A stretch of DNA of 64,000 nucleotides from Candidatus Merdivicinus excrementipullorum (GTDB taxonomy: Bacteria > Bacillota > Clostridia > Oscillospirales > Ruminococcaceae), in contig DVJP01000031.1 in NCBI GenBank assembly GCA_018716725.1, positions 1 through 64,000 on the forward strand. Reading direction: 5' to 3'. The stretch's first letter is position 1. Each line of letters starts with the position of its first letter. The notes beneath the pieces were generated by a model. It saw only the letters and a program-made list of their open reading frames with translations. It searched no databases and was not told the origin of the DNA. The translations under genes and the position numbers were made by a program. Positions 9,301 to 17,470 of this stretch are shown here, in pieces.

Positions 9301-9471
9301 GAACTGCCATTCCCCATTAAGGGAGAGCTTGTTGCGGGAAAGGCCGCCTTTGGCCGCTTCTTCAGCGGAATCATAAGCTTCCCACCGTGTGTGTGCGGGC
9401 ACACGGCGGATGGAAGAAACCTCCACCCGTTCCCATTCGGGAATACTGTCAAAATCCTTCCGCCAGTCCAT
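6346..9471 (-). CDS. Glycoside hydrolase family 2, beta-galactosidase-like
   Basis: The 1041-residue cytoplasmic enzyme has the LacZ domain order: N-terminal jelly-roll sugar-binding domain, immunoglobulin-like domain, TIM barrel, second immunoglobulin-like domain and C-terminal beta-sandwich (LacZ 'small chain'). The acid/base Glu is in L-G-N-E-S-G near residue 478, with G-V-N-R-H-D and E-C-N-L-E-T-H-G upstream as in LacZ. The nucleophile Glu is near residue 544 in L-V-E-Y-L-Y-Q-I-C-N-S, where the usual loop reads E-Y-A-H-A-M-G-N. The start at 9471 follows AAAGGAG; a longer in-frame ATG at 9570 lies upstream of the promoter. No sugar regulator or transporter adjoins it, so the natural substrate is open. 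Confidence 0.88.
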   Translation of the reverse strand: MDWRKDFDSIPEWERVEVSSIRRVPAHTRWEAYDSAEEAAKGGLSRNKLSLNGEWQFKLEKSPEEVGDFYREDAALSGFSPIAVPGSWEVQDFGKPIYTNVPYPWDYRAAGRHMIRPSLGDERQFPNPPYIPADNPTGCYRRSFTLPAHFTGKEVFLRFDGVETAFYLWVNGEPAGYSEDSKLPSEFNVTEFLRPGENTVSLAALRFSKSSYLEDQDYWHISGIHRDVWLIAKPALCIEDYQITALPDLHRGGGEVTADIRISRRPGFADCRVRLSIVDTAGQMLAQGEGPVMESAQYRMDCLPTANTGRVTLRLPEVKLWSPETPSLYRAVITLVGPDGAECDWESCRFGFKKIEVADGVVLLNGQRLLIRGVNRHDFCWEGGRTVSRAHMMEEIRQMKRMNINSVRTCHYPDCPEWYDLCDELGLLLVCECNLETHGVMGALSHDPAWAGQYLERAVRMVSHYKNHPSIYSWSLGNESGTGPNHAAMYGFIKEFDPTRLCQYEAGEPGKNVSDVRGNMYATIPRILQMLASPADSRPVILVEYLYQICNSGGGMEKFRELLERYPRFQGGYIWDWQDKSLVGKTADGKKFFAYGGDFGEPVVEWQNPPYMTNNGIVQADLTWKPVAYEVKEAYCPIWMEKPQNFSAWDTAAPDLRFVLKNRTMTQRGRDFRCEAVLREDGAEVSRWELALPDLAPMSETEITVTLPFSRREAHEYHLEFCFSRRKGCWFAAAGEEMGFQQFAVAGGLYRPAALQAHGAAPKLSAGNELLTVDAGALTAVFRRQDGALVSLQRDGTEFLAGASAPAFSRPRTGLDCCPGWGWHDLLAPFRDMEAAAQEPVILNGTDRVRIEFPFVMQGGIPAEGRLCYTVQESGVETEFSVSLPDSLPAVSRVGVMLPIAAGLEKITAYGRGPQENYVDRKLAARVQVWESTVSDQHFPFSPPSENGGHEETRWLQLRDEAGHMLKVRAEKPFHFDIRHNTVAEYSAGHEHELPVHRESWLHIDAAHGPIGGDMAWSTAMPQEYRLTGGLYTLRFILEIK

Positions 9472-9531
9472 ATCGACTACTCCTTTCTCTTTTTTTAAAA
9501 ATTTTTGTATGAATTGCCTTAGCCGTACGAT

Positions 9532-9560
9532 ATTATAGCATAGATACCAATCATTTACAA
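9532..9560 (-). promoter_or_regulatory. Sigma-A promoter of the GH2 gene
   Basis: TTGTAA and TATAAT are separated by 17 bases on the minus strand, about 60 bases before the start codon at 9471. This rules out the longer reading frame start at 9570. Confidence 0.75.
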
Positions 9561-9645
9561 GACTTTGCATCCTTTCTTTTTCCGGCGGCTGCGGGCGGGA
9601 ACCCCTTTCCTTAGCCGTAGTGCTAAATATCCTGCTGAATAAGCA

Positions 9646-9682
9646 ATGCGCCCCCGAAGAGCGGCTTCTTCGGGGGCTTTGC
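9646..9682 (-). terminator. Terminator at the end of the thiamine operon
   Basis: A perfect 11-bp stem (GCCCCCGAAGA with TCTTCGGGGGC) is A-rich on its left and T-rich on its right, directly after the thiC stop. Confidence 0.8.
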
Positions 9683-9685
9683 TGT

Positions 9686-10993
9686 TTACAGGATGTCGAT
9701 ATGCTCGCCGTTTAAGGCTTTGTTCATGCTGCGCACTGCGCAGAACTTTCCGCACATGGAACAGGTGTCGTCGTGTTCCGGGGAACGGTCGGCACGGATA
9801 GCTTTGGCGGTTTCCGGGTCCAGAGCGCATTCCCACTGCTTCTCCCAGTCCAAAGCCCGGCGGGCGTCGCCCATTTTGTCGTCGATTTCCCGTGCGCCCC
9901 GGACGCCTTTGGCAATATCCGCGGCGTGGGCGGCGATTTTGCTGGCGATGATGCCCTGTTTCACATCCTCCAAGTTGGGCAGGGCCAGATGCTCCGCCGG
10001 GGTGACGTAGCAGAGGAAGGCCGCGCCGTTCATGGCCGCCATGGCCCCGCCGATAGCGGCGGTAATGTGGTCATAGCCGGGGGCGATATCCGTCACCAGC
10101 GGCCCCAGCACATAAAAGGGCGCGCCCATGCAGATGGTCTGCTGCACCTTCATGTTGGCGGCAATCTGGTCCATAGGTACATGGCCGGGGCCTTCCACCA
10201 TGACCTGCACGTCCTTTTCCCATGCCCGCTTGGTCAGTTCTCCCAGCCGGACCAGCTCCTCAATCTGGCAGACGTCGGTGGCGTCTGCCAGGCATCCGGG
10301 GCGGCAGGCGTCCCCCAGGGAAATGGTCACGTCGTATTCCCGGCAGATGTCCAGGATTTCATCGTAATACTCATAAAAGGGGTTTTCCTCCCCAGTCATG
10401 CACATCCAGGCGAACACCAAAGAACCGCCCCGGGATACAATGTTCATTTTCCGCTTGTGCTTCCGGATCTGGTCGATGGTTTTCCGGGTGATGCCGCAGT
10501 GGAGAGTGACAAAATCCACCCCTTCTTGAGCGTGAAGCCGCACCACGTCCAGGAAATCCCTGGCCGTCAGGGTGTCCAAATCCCGCTGATAGTGGATTAC
10601 GCTGTCGTAAACCGGCACAGTGCCGATCATGACGGGGCACTCGGCGGTCAATTTCCGGCGGAAGGGGCTGGTGTCCCCGTGGCTGGACAGGTCCATAATG
10701 GCCTCGGCCCCCATATTGACGGCGGACAGAACCTTCTGCATTTCCACATCGTAATCCTTGCAGTCCCGGGAAACCCCCAGGTTCACGTTGATTTTGGTGC
10801 GGAGCATGGAACCGATCCCCTCCGGGTCCAGGCACTTGTGGTTTTTATTGGCGGGGATAGCCACCTTGCCGCAGGCCACTAAGGGCATCAGTTCCTCCAC
10901 CGTCATCCGTTCCTTTTTCGCCACGGTTTCCAGTTCCGGAGTGACAATGCCCCGGCGGGCGGCGTCCATTTGGGTTGCGTAATTCCGTTCCAT
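9686..10993 (-). CDS. thiC: Phosphomethylpyrimidine synthase ThiC
   Basis: ThiC is a non-canonical radical-SAM enzyme that turns 5-aminoimidazole ribotide into hydroxymethylpyrimidine phosphate (HMP-P). The 435-residue product is the short bacterial form without the N-terminal extension seen in proteobacteria and plants. It carries the signature M-V-E-G-P-G-H-V-P and, near the C-terminus, the cluster-binding motif C-S-M-C-G-K-F-C (CX2CX4C) followed by the usual short tail. It is the last gene of the thi operon, 3 bases after thiD. HMP-P made here is phosphorylated by ThiD and joined to the thiazole by ThiE. Confidence 0.97.
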   Translation of the reverse strand: MERNYATQMDAARRGIVTPELETVAKKERMTVEELMPLVACGKVAIPANKNHKCLDPEGIGSMLRTKINVNLGVSRDCKDYDVEMQKVLSAVNMGAEAIMDLSSHGDTSPFRRKLTAECPVMIGTVPVYDSVIHYQRDLDTLTARDFLDVVRLHAQEGVDFVTLHCGITRKTIDQIRKHKRKMNIVSRGGSLVFAWMCMTGEENPFYEYYDEILDICREYDVTISLGDACRPGCLADATDVCQIEELVRLGELTKRAWEKDVQVMVEGPGHVPMDQIAANMKVQQTICMGAPFYVLGPLVTDIAPGYDHITAAIGGAMAAMNGAAFLCYVTPAEHLALPNLEDVKQGIIASKIAAHAADIAKGVRGAREIDDKMGDARRALDWEKQWECALDPETAKAIRADRSPEHDDTCSMCGKFCAVRSMNKALNGEHIDIL

Positions 10994-10996
10994 GAT

Positions 10997-11800
10997 TCAT
11001 TCTCCTTTGGTTCCAGTCAGATTGAGGGCAAACATGTGATTTAAAGGGCCGCTGCCTTTCCCCAGGTCAAGCATGGCGGCCAGCGTGCCGGAAAGGTAGT
11101 CTTTGGCCTGTTCCACCGCCTGTTCCAGGGAAAGCCCCTTGGCCAGATTGGAGGCTATGGCGCTGGACAGGGTGCAGCCGGTGCCGTGGGTGTTGGGATT
11201 GTCGATGCGTTTGCCCAGAAACCACCGGCCGCCCTTTTCCTGCCAAAGATAGTCGTTGGCGCTGTTCACCTGGTGGCCGCCTTTGCACAAAACGGCGCAG
11301 TGAAAGGCTTCGCCGATTTGCCGGGCGGCTTTCTCCATATCCTCCGGCGTGCGGATTTCAAACCCCGCCAAAACCTCCGCTTCCGGGATGTTGGGGGTAA
11401 TGACCGCCGCCAAAGGAAACAGCTCCTGCTTTAAGGTTTCCACCGCTTCCTCACAGATGAGCCGGGAGCCGCTGGTGGAAACCATCACCGGGTCCACCAC
11501 AATGTTTTTGGCCCCGTACTGCCGCAGTTTTTCCCCAATGACCCGGATCAGGGCCGCCGAGGATACCATCCCGATTTTCACCGCGTCCGGCGGGATGTCC
11601 GTAAAAACGCAGTCCAGCTGCTCCGCCAAAAAAGCGGGCGGCGCTTCCAAAATGTCCTGTACGCCGGTGGTGTTTTGGGCTGTCAAAGCCGTGATAGCGC
11701 TCATAGCGTAAACTCCGTGAGCCGTCATGGTTTTGATATCCGCCTGGATACCGGCGCCTCCGCTGGAATCGCTCCCAGCGATCGTCAATGCTGTAAACAT
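10997..11800 (-). CDS. thiD: Hydroxymethylpyrimidine/phosphomethylpyrimidine kinase ThiD
   Basis: This 267-residue ribokinase-superfamily enzyme phosphorylates HMP and HMP-P to HMP-PP. The N-terminal substrate loop reads I-A-G-S-D-S-S-G-G-A-G-I-Q-A-D. The C-terminal anion hole and catalytic base region is T-H-G-T-G-C-T-L-S-S-A-I, both diagnostic of ThiD. The length is normal for the monofunctional enzyme; there is no ThiE fusion. It lies between thiE (87 bases upstream, with only a short GC hairpin in the gap) and thiC. The ATG is preceded by AAAGGAG. Confidence 0.97.
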   Translation of the reverse strand: MFTALTIAGSDSSGGAGIQADIKTMTAHGVYAMSAITALTAQNTTGVQDILEAPPAFLAEQLDCVFTDIPPDAVKIGMVSSAALIRVIGEKLRQYGAKNIVVDPVMVSTSGSRLICEEAVETLKQELFPLAAVITPNIPEAEVLAGFEIRTPEDMEKAARQIGEAFHCAVLCKGGHQVNSANDYLWQEKGGRWFLGKRIDNPNTHGTGCTLSSAIASNLAKGLSLEQAVEQAKDYLSGTLAAMLDLGKGSGPLNHMFALNLTGTKGE

Positions 11801-11887
11801 GATAAACTCCTTTCAGCATGGCGTTTTCTCGGGAGGGAAATCCTCCCTGCGACGAAAGGTGGTGCCCCCAATCCGCCGCGTTTTTCC

Positions 11888-12526
11888 TTATTTTACAATG
11901 GTTTTCAAAATTTCCTTCAGCTGTCTGGCGGCAGTTTCGGGATTTTCCGCCCCGAAAACCGCGCTGACCACCGCCGCCCCGGCGATGCCGCTGCCCGCAA
12001 GGGGAGGGAGGTTCTCCGCCGTAATGCCGCCGATGGCCACCGCCGGGATGGAAACAGACGAACAGATTTCCAAAAGCTGTTCCTTTGTAATACGGATGGC
12101 GTTTTTCTTGGTGGGGGAGGGGTAAACAGCCCCAACCCCTAGGTAATCCGCCCCGGACTGTTCCGCAAAAACCGCCTGCTCCACCGTTTTGGCTGTGGCC
12201 CCGATAATGAAGCCCGGCCCCATCCGGCGGCGGATCTCCGCCACAGGCGCGTCCTCGATGCCCACATGGACCCCGTCCGCGCCGGATTTTTCCGCCACGT
12301 CCACGTTATCGTTGATAATCAGGGGCACGTTGTACCGATGGCAAAGCTCTTTGACCCGGACGGCTTCCTTTAGAAATTCCTCCTCCGGCAAATTTTTTTC
12401 CCGGAGCTGCAAAAGGGTGACGCCCCCCCGCAGAACTTCCTCGATTTGTTCCAACAGCGTCTTTTTTCCGATCCATGCCCGGTCGGTGACGGCGTATAAC
12501 AGCAGGTTTGATGGGCTAAATTCCAT
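11888..12526 (-). CDS. thiE: Thiamine-phosphate synthase ThiE
   Basis: The 212-residue TIM-barrel protein joins HMP-PP with thiazole phosphate to give thiamine phosphate. Visible ThiE segments are L-Q-L-R-E-K near residue 38, I-I-N-D-N-V-D-V-A (pyrophosphate/Mg site), G-A-D-G-V-H-V-G, the phosphate loop P-S-P-T-K-K and A-I-G-G-I-T. The start overlaps the end of the tenI gene by 11 bases and has AAAGGAGG inside tenI. It differs from the neighbouring TenI paralog in keeping the full pyrimidine-pyrophosphate site, so this one is the synthase. Confidence 0.96.
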   Translation of the reverse strand: MEFSPSNLLLYAVTDRAWIGKKTLLEQIEEVLRGGVTLLQLREKNLPEEEFLKEAVRVKELCHRYNVPLIINDNVDVAEKSGADGVHVGIEDAPVAEIRRRMGPGFIIGATAKTVEQAVFAEQSGADYLGVGAVYPSPTKKNAIRITKEQLLEICSSVSIPAVAIGGITAENLPPLAGSGIAGAAVVSAVFGAENPETAARQLKEILKTIVK

Positions 12527-13130
12527 GGGTTTCCTCCTTTTGGGAAAATGCGCGGAAATATCCGGGGACGTCCTCGCAGGTCATCAGCCCGCTCATGACG
12601 CAGGCCCCTTTGGCCCCTGCATCCCGGACTGCGGCGATATTTTCACCGCTGATGCCGCCGATGGCGTAAACCGGGATGGATACCTCCCGGCAAACTTCCC
12701 GCAGAAAGTCAAGGCCCCGGCCCGGAATGCCCTTTTTGCAGCCGGTGGCAAAAATGTGCCCGGCGGTAATGTAGGTACAGCCTAAGGCTTCCGCTTCCCT
12801 GGCTTCCTCCGCCGAGTGGCAGGAAGCGCCAATCACCCGGAATTTTCCCTTTTGCTCCGGCGAAAGGCTCCGCAGGACCGGCATGGGCAGGTGAATGGCC
12901 TCCCAATGCAGTTCCAACGCGGCGTCTGCAAAGGTGTGGAGCATGCAGGGAACCTGCTGTTCCCGGCAGACGTTCAGCACTTGCGCCGCTAACGCCTTGT
13001 ATTCCGCTTCCGGCAGGTCCTTTTCCCGGAGGATGATGCCGGCCGGGCGGCAGGCGGCGATTTTTTGAATCCGGGTGAGAAAATCTTCCCGGCACAAGAG
13101 CCTATTTGTGACGCAGAGAATATCAGACAT
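12516..13130 (-). CDS. tenI: Thiazole tautomerase TenI
   Basis: This roughly 204-residue ThiE paralog (from the ATG at 13130; an in-frame upstream extension is only the antisense-free tail of thiH) has lost the pyrophosphate-site Asp pattern. It keeps the TenI segment G-H-I-F-A-T-G-C-K-K-G with the catalytic His, and ends in A-I-G-G-I-S and V-M-S-G-L. TenI converts the thiazole tautomer released by ThiG into the aromatic carboxy-thiazole phosphate. The gene starts 8 bases inside the end of thiH and overlaps thiE, so it is translated with the thiazole-forming genes. The call rests on similarity to Bacillus TenI recalled from knowledge. Confidence 0.85.
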   Translation of the reverse strand: MSDILCVTNRLLCREDFLTRIQKIAACRPAGIILREKDLPEAEYKALAAQVLNVCREQQVPCMLHTFADAALELHWEAIHLPMPVLRSLSPEQKGKFRVIGASCHSAEEAREAEALGCTYITAGHIFATGCKKGIPGRGLDFLREVCREVSIPVYAIGGISGENIAAVRDAGAKGACVMSGLMTCEDVPGYFRAFSQKEETHGI

Positions 13131-14376
13131 ACAGGTAATCGTTGAGGACGGGCTGCAAGCCTTCTTCCGACATATCCCGGTACATGCTGGCAAAGCTGCG
13201 GGCGTCGTCGATTTCAAACTGCTCGTCGCCCTGTTCCCCTTCTGCCTCCTTTCCGGTATACTTGCTTTCGTGGTCGCCGATGCCGGTGGAAACCCCGGCG
13301 GAAACCTTAGTGGCGGCGATTTTCACAATGCCGTCCCGGAACCGGGCGCTTTCCCGGGAGGAAACGGTGATTCCGGCAAAGGGCAAAAAGAGCCGGTATG
13401 CGCAGAGAATCTGGCAAAGCTCCTTTTCCCCAACGTCCAGGGGGCTGATCTTGTCGTTGTTGACAATGGGCCGCAGCCGGGGGCAGGACAGGGAAATCTC
13501 CGCCTGGGGGTATTTCCGCTGTAAATAATAGGCGTGCAGAGCGGTGGCCAAAGCGTCCTTCCGGAAGTCCGAAAGCCCCAGCAGCGCGGAAAAGGCCACG
13601 CCCCGCATCCCGCCTCTTAACGCCCGTTCCTGGGCGTCGAAGCGGTAAGGCCATACCCGCTTGTGGCCCACTAAATGAAGGGTTTCATACTTGTCCGTGT
13701 CGTAGGTTTCCTGGAATACCGTCACATAATCCGCGCCGCACTCGTGCAGGTACCGGTATTCGTCGGTGTTTACCGGGTAAATTTCCAAGCCCACCATGCG
13801 GAAATATTTCCGGGCCAGCTTGCAGGCCTCCCCGATATAGGAAACGCTGCTTTGAGAACGGCTTTCGCCGGTGAGAATCAGGATTTCCTCCATGCCGCTG
13901 TCGGCGATGACCTTCATTTCGTGTTCAATCTGCTCCATGTTCAGTTTCATGCGCTTAATGTGGTTATAGCAGTTGAAGCCGCAGTAAACGCAGTAATTCT
14001 CGCAGTAGTTGGCGATGTACAAAGGGGTAAACAGGTAAACGGTGTTGCCGAAGTGCTTGCTGGTTTCCAGCCGGGCACGCTCCGCCATTTCCTCCAAAAA
14101 GGGCTTGGCGGCAGGGGAGAGGAGGGCCTTCAAATCCTCAATGGAGCAGGTTTCGTGCTCCAGCGCCGCCCGGATGTCCTTGGCGGTGTACTGGGAGGGG
14201 TCGTAGGCGTTCATTTGGGAGAGCACCATGTCCCGGATATTGGAATCAATCTGTTCCATCCCCGGCAGATACTCCATGTGGCTTTTCCGGCAGGAAGGGT
14301 CGGTTTCCAGCCGGTGCTTTTTTTCCAGGGCTTCCGGGGAAAGGTACTGGGAATCCACAAAAAACTGATTTTCCAT
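13123..14376 (-). CDS. thiH: 2-iminoacetate synthase ThiH
   Basis: The 417-residue radical-SAM enzyme cleaves tyrosine to dehydroglycine and p-cresol for thiazole formation in anaerobes; aerobes such as Bacillus use ThiO instead. The SAM/4Fe-4S motif is C-E-N-Y-C-V-Y-C (CX3CX2C) near residues 112-119, after Y-I-A-N-Y. The C-terminal BATS domain includes S-C-P-R-L-R-P and S-T-G-I-G-D-H. It sits between thiG (14 bases upstream) and tenI. Having thiH rather than thiO supports an anaerobic lifestyle. The ATG start fits the length of the family. Confidence 0.96.
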   Translation of the reverse strand: MENQFFVDSQYLSPEALEKKHRLETDPSCRKSHMEYLPGMEQIDSNIRDMVLSQMNAYDPSQYTAKDIRAALEHETCSIEDLKALLSPAAKPFLEEMAERARLETSKHFGNTVYLFTPLYIANYCENYCVYCGFNCYNHIKRMKLNMEQIEHEMKVIADSGMEEILILTGESRSQSSVSYIGEACKLARKYFRMVGLEIYPVNTDEYRYLHECGADYVTVFQETYDTDKYETLHLVGHKRVWPYRFDAQERALRGGMRGVAFSALLGLSDFRKDALATALHAYYLQRKYPQAEISLSCPRLRPIVNNDKISPLDVGEKELCQILCAYRLFLPFAGITVSSRESARFRDGIVKIAATKVSAGVSTGIGDHESKYTGKEAEGEQGDEQFEIDDARSFASMYRDMSEEGLQPVLNDYLYV

Positions 14377-14389
14377 GCAAACCGCCCCC

Positions 14390-15163
14390 TTAATCGTGCA
14401 GGAACCCGGTCAGCGGGTCCGAAGCGGAGGCTCCCCGGGACAATACCCGGCCCAGGCCCGACAGGTAAGCGTTCCGGCCGGCTTCAATGGCCAGGCGGAA
14501 GGCGGCGGCCATCCGGGGCAGGTTGCCGGCAGTTGCCAAAGCGGTGTTGGCCATAATGGCGGCGGCCCCCATTTCCATGGCTTCGCAGGCCTGGGAGGGG
14601 CGGCCGATGCCGGCGTCTACGATAATGGGCAGGTCGATTTCGTCAATGAGGATCTGGATAAATTCCTTGGTGGCCAGCCCCTTGTTGGAACCGATGGGGG
14701 AGGCCAAGGGCATTACCGCCGCTGCCCCGGCGTTGACCAAATCCCGGGCGGCGTACAAATCCGGGTACATGTAGGGCATGACCACAAAGCCTTCTTTAGC
14801 CAGGATTTCCGTTGCCTTAACGGTTTCGGCGTTGTCGGGAAGCAGGTATTTGGAATCCCGCATAATCTCGATCTTCACGAAATCCCCGCAGCCCAGTTCC
14901 CGGGCAAGCCGCGCAATCCGCACCGCTTCCTCGGCGTTCCGTGCGCCGGAGGTGTTGGGCAGGAGGGTGACGCCCTTGGGGATGTAGTCCAAGATGTTTT
15001 CCTGTTCCTTGGTGTTGGCCCGGCGGACCGCCAGGGTGATAAGCTCCGCCCCGGCGTCCTTCACCGCCGCTTCAATGAGCTTTAAGGAGTATTTCCCGGA
15101 GCCTAAAATGAACCGGGAGTGGAATTCCCGGCCGCCGATAACCAGTTTGTCGTTTGTCTGCAT
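14390..15163 (-). CDS. thiG: Thiazole synthase ThiG
   Basis: ThiG is a 257-residue TIM barrel that condenses 1-deoxyxylulose 5-phosphate, dehydroglycine from ThiH and the ThiS thiocarboxylate into thiazole phosphate. Visible ThiG segments are [12 protein letters not shown] at the N-terminus, [19 protein letters not shown] and [11 protein letters not shown] Lys in the barrel (the V-K-I-E strand) forms the Schiff base with the sugar. The gene lies 21 bases after thiF and has normal length. Confidence 0.97.
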   Translation of the reverse strand: MQTNDKLVIGGREFHSRFILGSGKYSLKLIEAAVKDAGAELITLAVRRANTKEQENILDYIPKGVTLLPNTSGARNAEEAVRIARLARELGCGDFVKIEIMRDSKYLLPDNAETVKATEILAKEGFVVMPYMYPDLYAARDLVNAGAAAVMPLASPIGSNKGLATKEFIQILIDEIDLPIIVDAGIGRPSQACEAMEMGAAAIMANTALATAGNLPRMAAAFRLAIEAGRNAYLSGLGRVLSRGASASDPLTGFLHD

Positions 15164-15184
15164 GAAAGTTCCTTCTTTCCAAAA

Positions 15185-15826
15185 TTATGCGTCCAGTTCC
15201 CCGGCCAAAATCCGGAGAACCATGTGTGCCTGATGGGCCGCGCAGGCCATTACCCGGGAGGAGAAAAGCGTTTTTTCCCGGGAAATGTCGCTTTCCCCGT
15301 CACCGCAAAGGTAAAAGCGGCGGGCGACCCGGCGGGTCTGGATGGAATTTGCCGAGGAAAACCCCGCCATGCCCGACGCCGCCACCAGGTATTTGTCCGG
15401 CATGGTTTCCAAAATCCCGTTTGCCAGCATGGCTTTTGCTTCCGGGTTGTCGAAAGCCTCGCAGATGACGTCCGCTCCTTGCAGCAGGGGCCGGAAGTTT
15501 TCCTCCGTAATCCGCACCGCATGGGTTTCCAATTCCAAATACGGCGCGATTTCCAAAAGGTTTTCCGCCAAAGCGTCGGTTTTCTGCATCCCCACCTGGC
15601 AGGCCTTGTACTGCTGCCGGTGAAGATTTGTGATGTCCACTTTGTCAAAATCAATCAGGATGAGCTTTCCGATCCCGGCCCGGGCTAAGGATACCGCAAT
15701 ATTGGAGCCAAGCCCGCCCAAGCCGCAGACGGCCACCGCCGCCTGGGAAAATTTTTCCTGCAGCTCCCTGCCGTGGCGGATTTCCAGGGCCTTTTGCATC
15801 TCCTCTTTTGTGGGAATTCCGCTCAA
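15185..15826 (-). CDS. thiF: ThiS adenylyltransferase ThiF
   Basis: This is a roughly 213-residue E1-like enzyme of the short clostridial ThiF type. The ATP-binding loop G-L-G-G-L-G-S-N lies about 35 residues in, followed by D-F-D-K-V-D (Mg/ATP) and C-E-A-F-D-N. It adenylates the C-terminal Gly of ThiS so that sulfur can be loaded. The start is uncertain: TTG at 15826, right after the thiS stop, gives the usual N-terminus (S-G-I-P-T-K-E-E-M). TTG at 15844 would overlap thiS by 17 bases, and ATG at 15799 has no room for a ribosome binding site. Coupling to thiS is likely in any case. Confidence 0.88.
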   Translation of the reverse strand: MSGIPTKEEMQKALEIRHGRELQEKFSQAAVAVCGLGGLGSNIAVSLARAGIGKLILIDFDKVDITNLHRQQYKACQVGMQKTDALAENLLEIAPYLELETHAVRITEENFRPLLQGADVICEAFDNPEAKAMLANGILETMPDKYLVAASGMAGFSSANSIQTRRVARRFYLCGDGESDISREKTLFSSRVMACAAHQAHMVLRILAGELDA

Positions 15827-15827
15827 A

Positions 15828-16022
15828 TCAGCCGCCCCCCACAAAGCTGACCACTTCCAAAGCGTCGCCGTCCTTTAAAACTGTCTGGCCGTACTGGGCC
15901 TTGGGGACGATTTCCCCGTTTAATTCCACGGCGATGCGCTTTTTGTCGTAGCCTTCCCCGGTAAGATATCCTTCCAGGGGCTGCCCGGCAATGTCCAGGG
16001 CCGTTCCGTTTACTGTAACCAT
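15828..16022 (-). CDS. thiS: Sulfur carrier protein ThiS
   Basis: This 64-residue ubiquitin-like protein starts M-V-T-V-N-G and ends in G-G-G. The C-terminal Gly is adenylated by ThiF and converted to a thiocarboxylate that delivers sulfur to ThiG. It is the first gene of the thiamine operon and follows the riboswitch terminator by 21 bases, with GGAGGGAG as a strong ribosome binding site. The segment D-G-D-A-L-E-V-V-S-F-V is the conserved strand before the tail. Confidence 0.95.
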   Translation of the reverse strand: MVTVNGTALDIAGQPLEGYLTGEGYDKKRIAVELNGEIVPKAQYGQTVLKDGDALEVVSFVGGG

Positions 16023-16040
16023 TTTCTCCCTCCAAACAAA

Positions 16041-16074
16041 AAACGGGGAACTGCCAACACGACAGTTCCCCGCA
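16041..16074 (-). terminator. Riboswitch-controlled terminator before thiS
   Basis: A perfect 10-bp stem (CGGGGAACTG with CAGTTCCCCG, 9-base loop) is followed on the minus strand by a T-run, between the TPP aptamer and the thiS ribosome binding site. With TPP bound, transcription should stop here. Confidence 0.85.
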
Positions 16075-16088
16075 AATATGCAAGACGA

Positions 16089-16176
16089 CCATGTTTCCCT
16101 ACGTTGGCATTATCCAAATCAGGTTATGGGTCGAAGGTTTTACCTTCCTCTCAGCCTGTTCCACAAGCTCCCCGTT
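16089..16176 (-). ncRNA. TPP (THI box) riboswitch
   Basis: The minus strand carries both conserved halves of the thiamine pyrophosphate aptamer: GGCTGAGA near 16150, and ACCTGATTTGG followed by ATAATGCCAACGTAGGGAA near 16093-16133. These halves form the pyrimidine-sensing and pyrophosphate-sensing arms. The aptamer lies in the leader of the thiS-to-thiC operon and is followed by a terminator hairpin, so high TPP should switch the operon off by transcription termination. Confidence 0.97.
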
Positions 16177-16192
16177 ATTTAATTACAAACAT

Positions 16193-16221
16193 ATTATAGA
16201 CCTGCATTCGGCAAAATACAA
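16193..16221 (-). promoter_or_regulatory. Sigma-A promoter of the thiamine operon
   Basis: TTGTAT (16216-16221) and TATAAT (16193-16198) are 17 bases apart on the minus strand. Transcription would begin about 10 bases before the first base of the TPP aptamer. Confidence 0.8.
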
Positions 16222-16338
16222 GAGAATATGCGGCATTGTCACAAAAATGTTACAATTATGCGGGATTTGCTCAGAAAGGTTCATGCTTCTGCAGTGCGGA
16301 ATCTGGCGGTTTTGGGAAAAAAATTTAAAAATTATGGG

Positions 16339-16369
16339 TTGATTTTTTTGTCCATTTGGCTGATACTAT
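16339..16369 (+). promoter_or_regulatory. Probable promoter of degV
   Basis: TTGATT (16339-16344) is followed 17 bases later by GATACT, or 19 bases later by TACTAT, about 60 bases before the DegV start codon. Confidence 0.5.
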
Positions 16370-16425
16370 CTTGTAGACCCAGTTTTCCGTGATGGAAGGA
16401 ATCACCAAAACAAAGGAGAATTATT

Positions 16426-17295
16426 ATGACTGGAAAAACAGCCATTGTAACGGACAGCAACAGCGGCATTACCCAGAAAATGGCCGGGGAAATCGGGGTA
16501 TCAGTGGTCCCGATGCCCTTTGTGATTGATGGAGAAACCTTTTATGAGGATGTGAACCTTTCCCAGAAGGAATTTTATGAGAAGCTTCAAAGCAGCGCCA
16601 AAATCTCCACCTCCCAGCCCATGGTGGGGGAGATTCTGAAGCTGTGGGACAGCTTGCTGGAAACCCACGACTCCATTGTGTACATTCCCATGTCCAGCGG
16701 GCTTTCCGGCTCCTGCGCCACGGCGGCAGCTTTGGCGGAGGATTACGGCGGAAGGGTAGAGGTGGTCAACAACCAGCGGATTTCCGTCCCCCAGCGTCAG
16801 TCTGTCCTGGACGCCCTGGAGCTGGCCAAGGCGGGAAAAACGGCGGCTGAGATTCGGGAAATTTTAGAAAAGGAAAAATTTGAGTCCAGCATTTACATTA
16901 TGCTGGACACCTTGGAGTATTTAAAGAAAGGCGGGCGGATTACCCCGGCGGCGGCCGCAGTGGCCACCGTGCTGCATATCCGGCCGGTTTTGCAGATCCA
17001 GGGGGAAAAGCTGGACGCTTATGCCAAAACCCGCAGCGAAAAGCAGGGCCGCGCCATTATGATGGACGCCTTAAAAAAGGACATCGACAACCGTTTCGGC
17101 GGCATGGATCAGGTCCGGATCTATGTGGCCCACACCGACAGGGAGGAAGAAGCAAAAGAGTTTTCGCAGATGATTCAGGCGGAATGGGGCGTCCCGGTCA
17201 CCTACTGCGACCCCTTGTCCCTAAGCATAGCCTGCCACACCGGCCCCGGGGCCTTGGGGATTGGCTGCGCCAAGCGGATTGACCAGTATTTGTAA
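16426..17295 (+). CDS. DegV family fatty-acid-binding protein
   Basis: The 289-residue protein has the DegV two-domain fold. It opens with I-V-T-D-S-N-S-G-I near residue 6, has S-T-S-Q-P near residue 62 and P-M-S-S-G-L-S-G near residue 87 (the fatty-acid carboxylate-binding Ser residues), and Y-L-K-K-G-G-R-I near residue 166. Members bind one fatty acid. Some act as FakB, handing it to the FakA kinase for membrane lipid synthesis; whether this copy does so cannot be told, since fakA is not nearby. It has AAAGGAG before its ATG and appears to be a single-gene unit. Confidence 0.93.
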   Translation: MTGKTAIVTDSNSGITQKMAGEIGVSVVPMPFVIDGETFYEDVNLSQKEFYEKLQSSAKISTSQPMVGEILKLWDSLLETHDSIVYIPMSSGLSGSCATAAALAEDYGGRVEVVNNQRISVPQRQSVLDALELAKAGKTAAEIREILEKEKFESSIYIMLDTLEYLKKGGRITPAAAAVATVLHIRPVLQIQGEKLDAYAKTRSEKQGRAIMMDALKKDIDNRFGGMDQVRIYVAHTDREEEAKEFSQMIQAEWGVPVTYCDPLSLSIACHTGPGALGIGCAKRIDQYL

Positions 17296-17316
17296 CAAGA
17301 AAATGCGTTTCGGTCC

Positions 17317-17345
17317 TTGCAAAATCAGAAAAAATGGAGTATAAT
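17317..17345 (+). promoter_or_regulatory. Sigma-A promoter of hydG
   Basis: TTGCAA and TATAAT are spaced by exactly 17 bases. Transcription would start near 17352, leaving a GC-rich leader of about 119 nt before the hydG ATG at 17471. Confidence 0.75.
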
Positions 17346-17470
17346 TAGGAAGGAATCTATCCGATTTTGCCAAATGGGGCGATATGCCTGCCGGACGGCC
17401 GAAAAACGGGATTCTGCAACAATATCTAACGGGGAAGGTTTTTCTGACCCAAAAGAAAGGAAAAGAGCAA

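Noticed and set aside
12516..13130. Second thiamine-phosphate synthase
   Set aside because: The G-H-I-F-A-T-G-C-K-K-G segment matches TenI, and the pyrophosphate-site pattern of ThiE is missing, so a tautomerase fits better.
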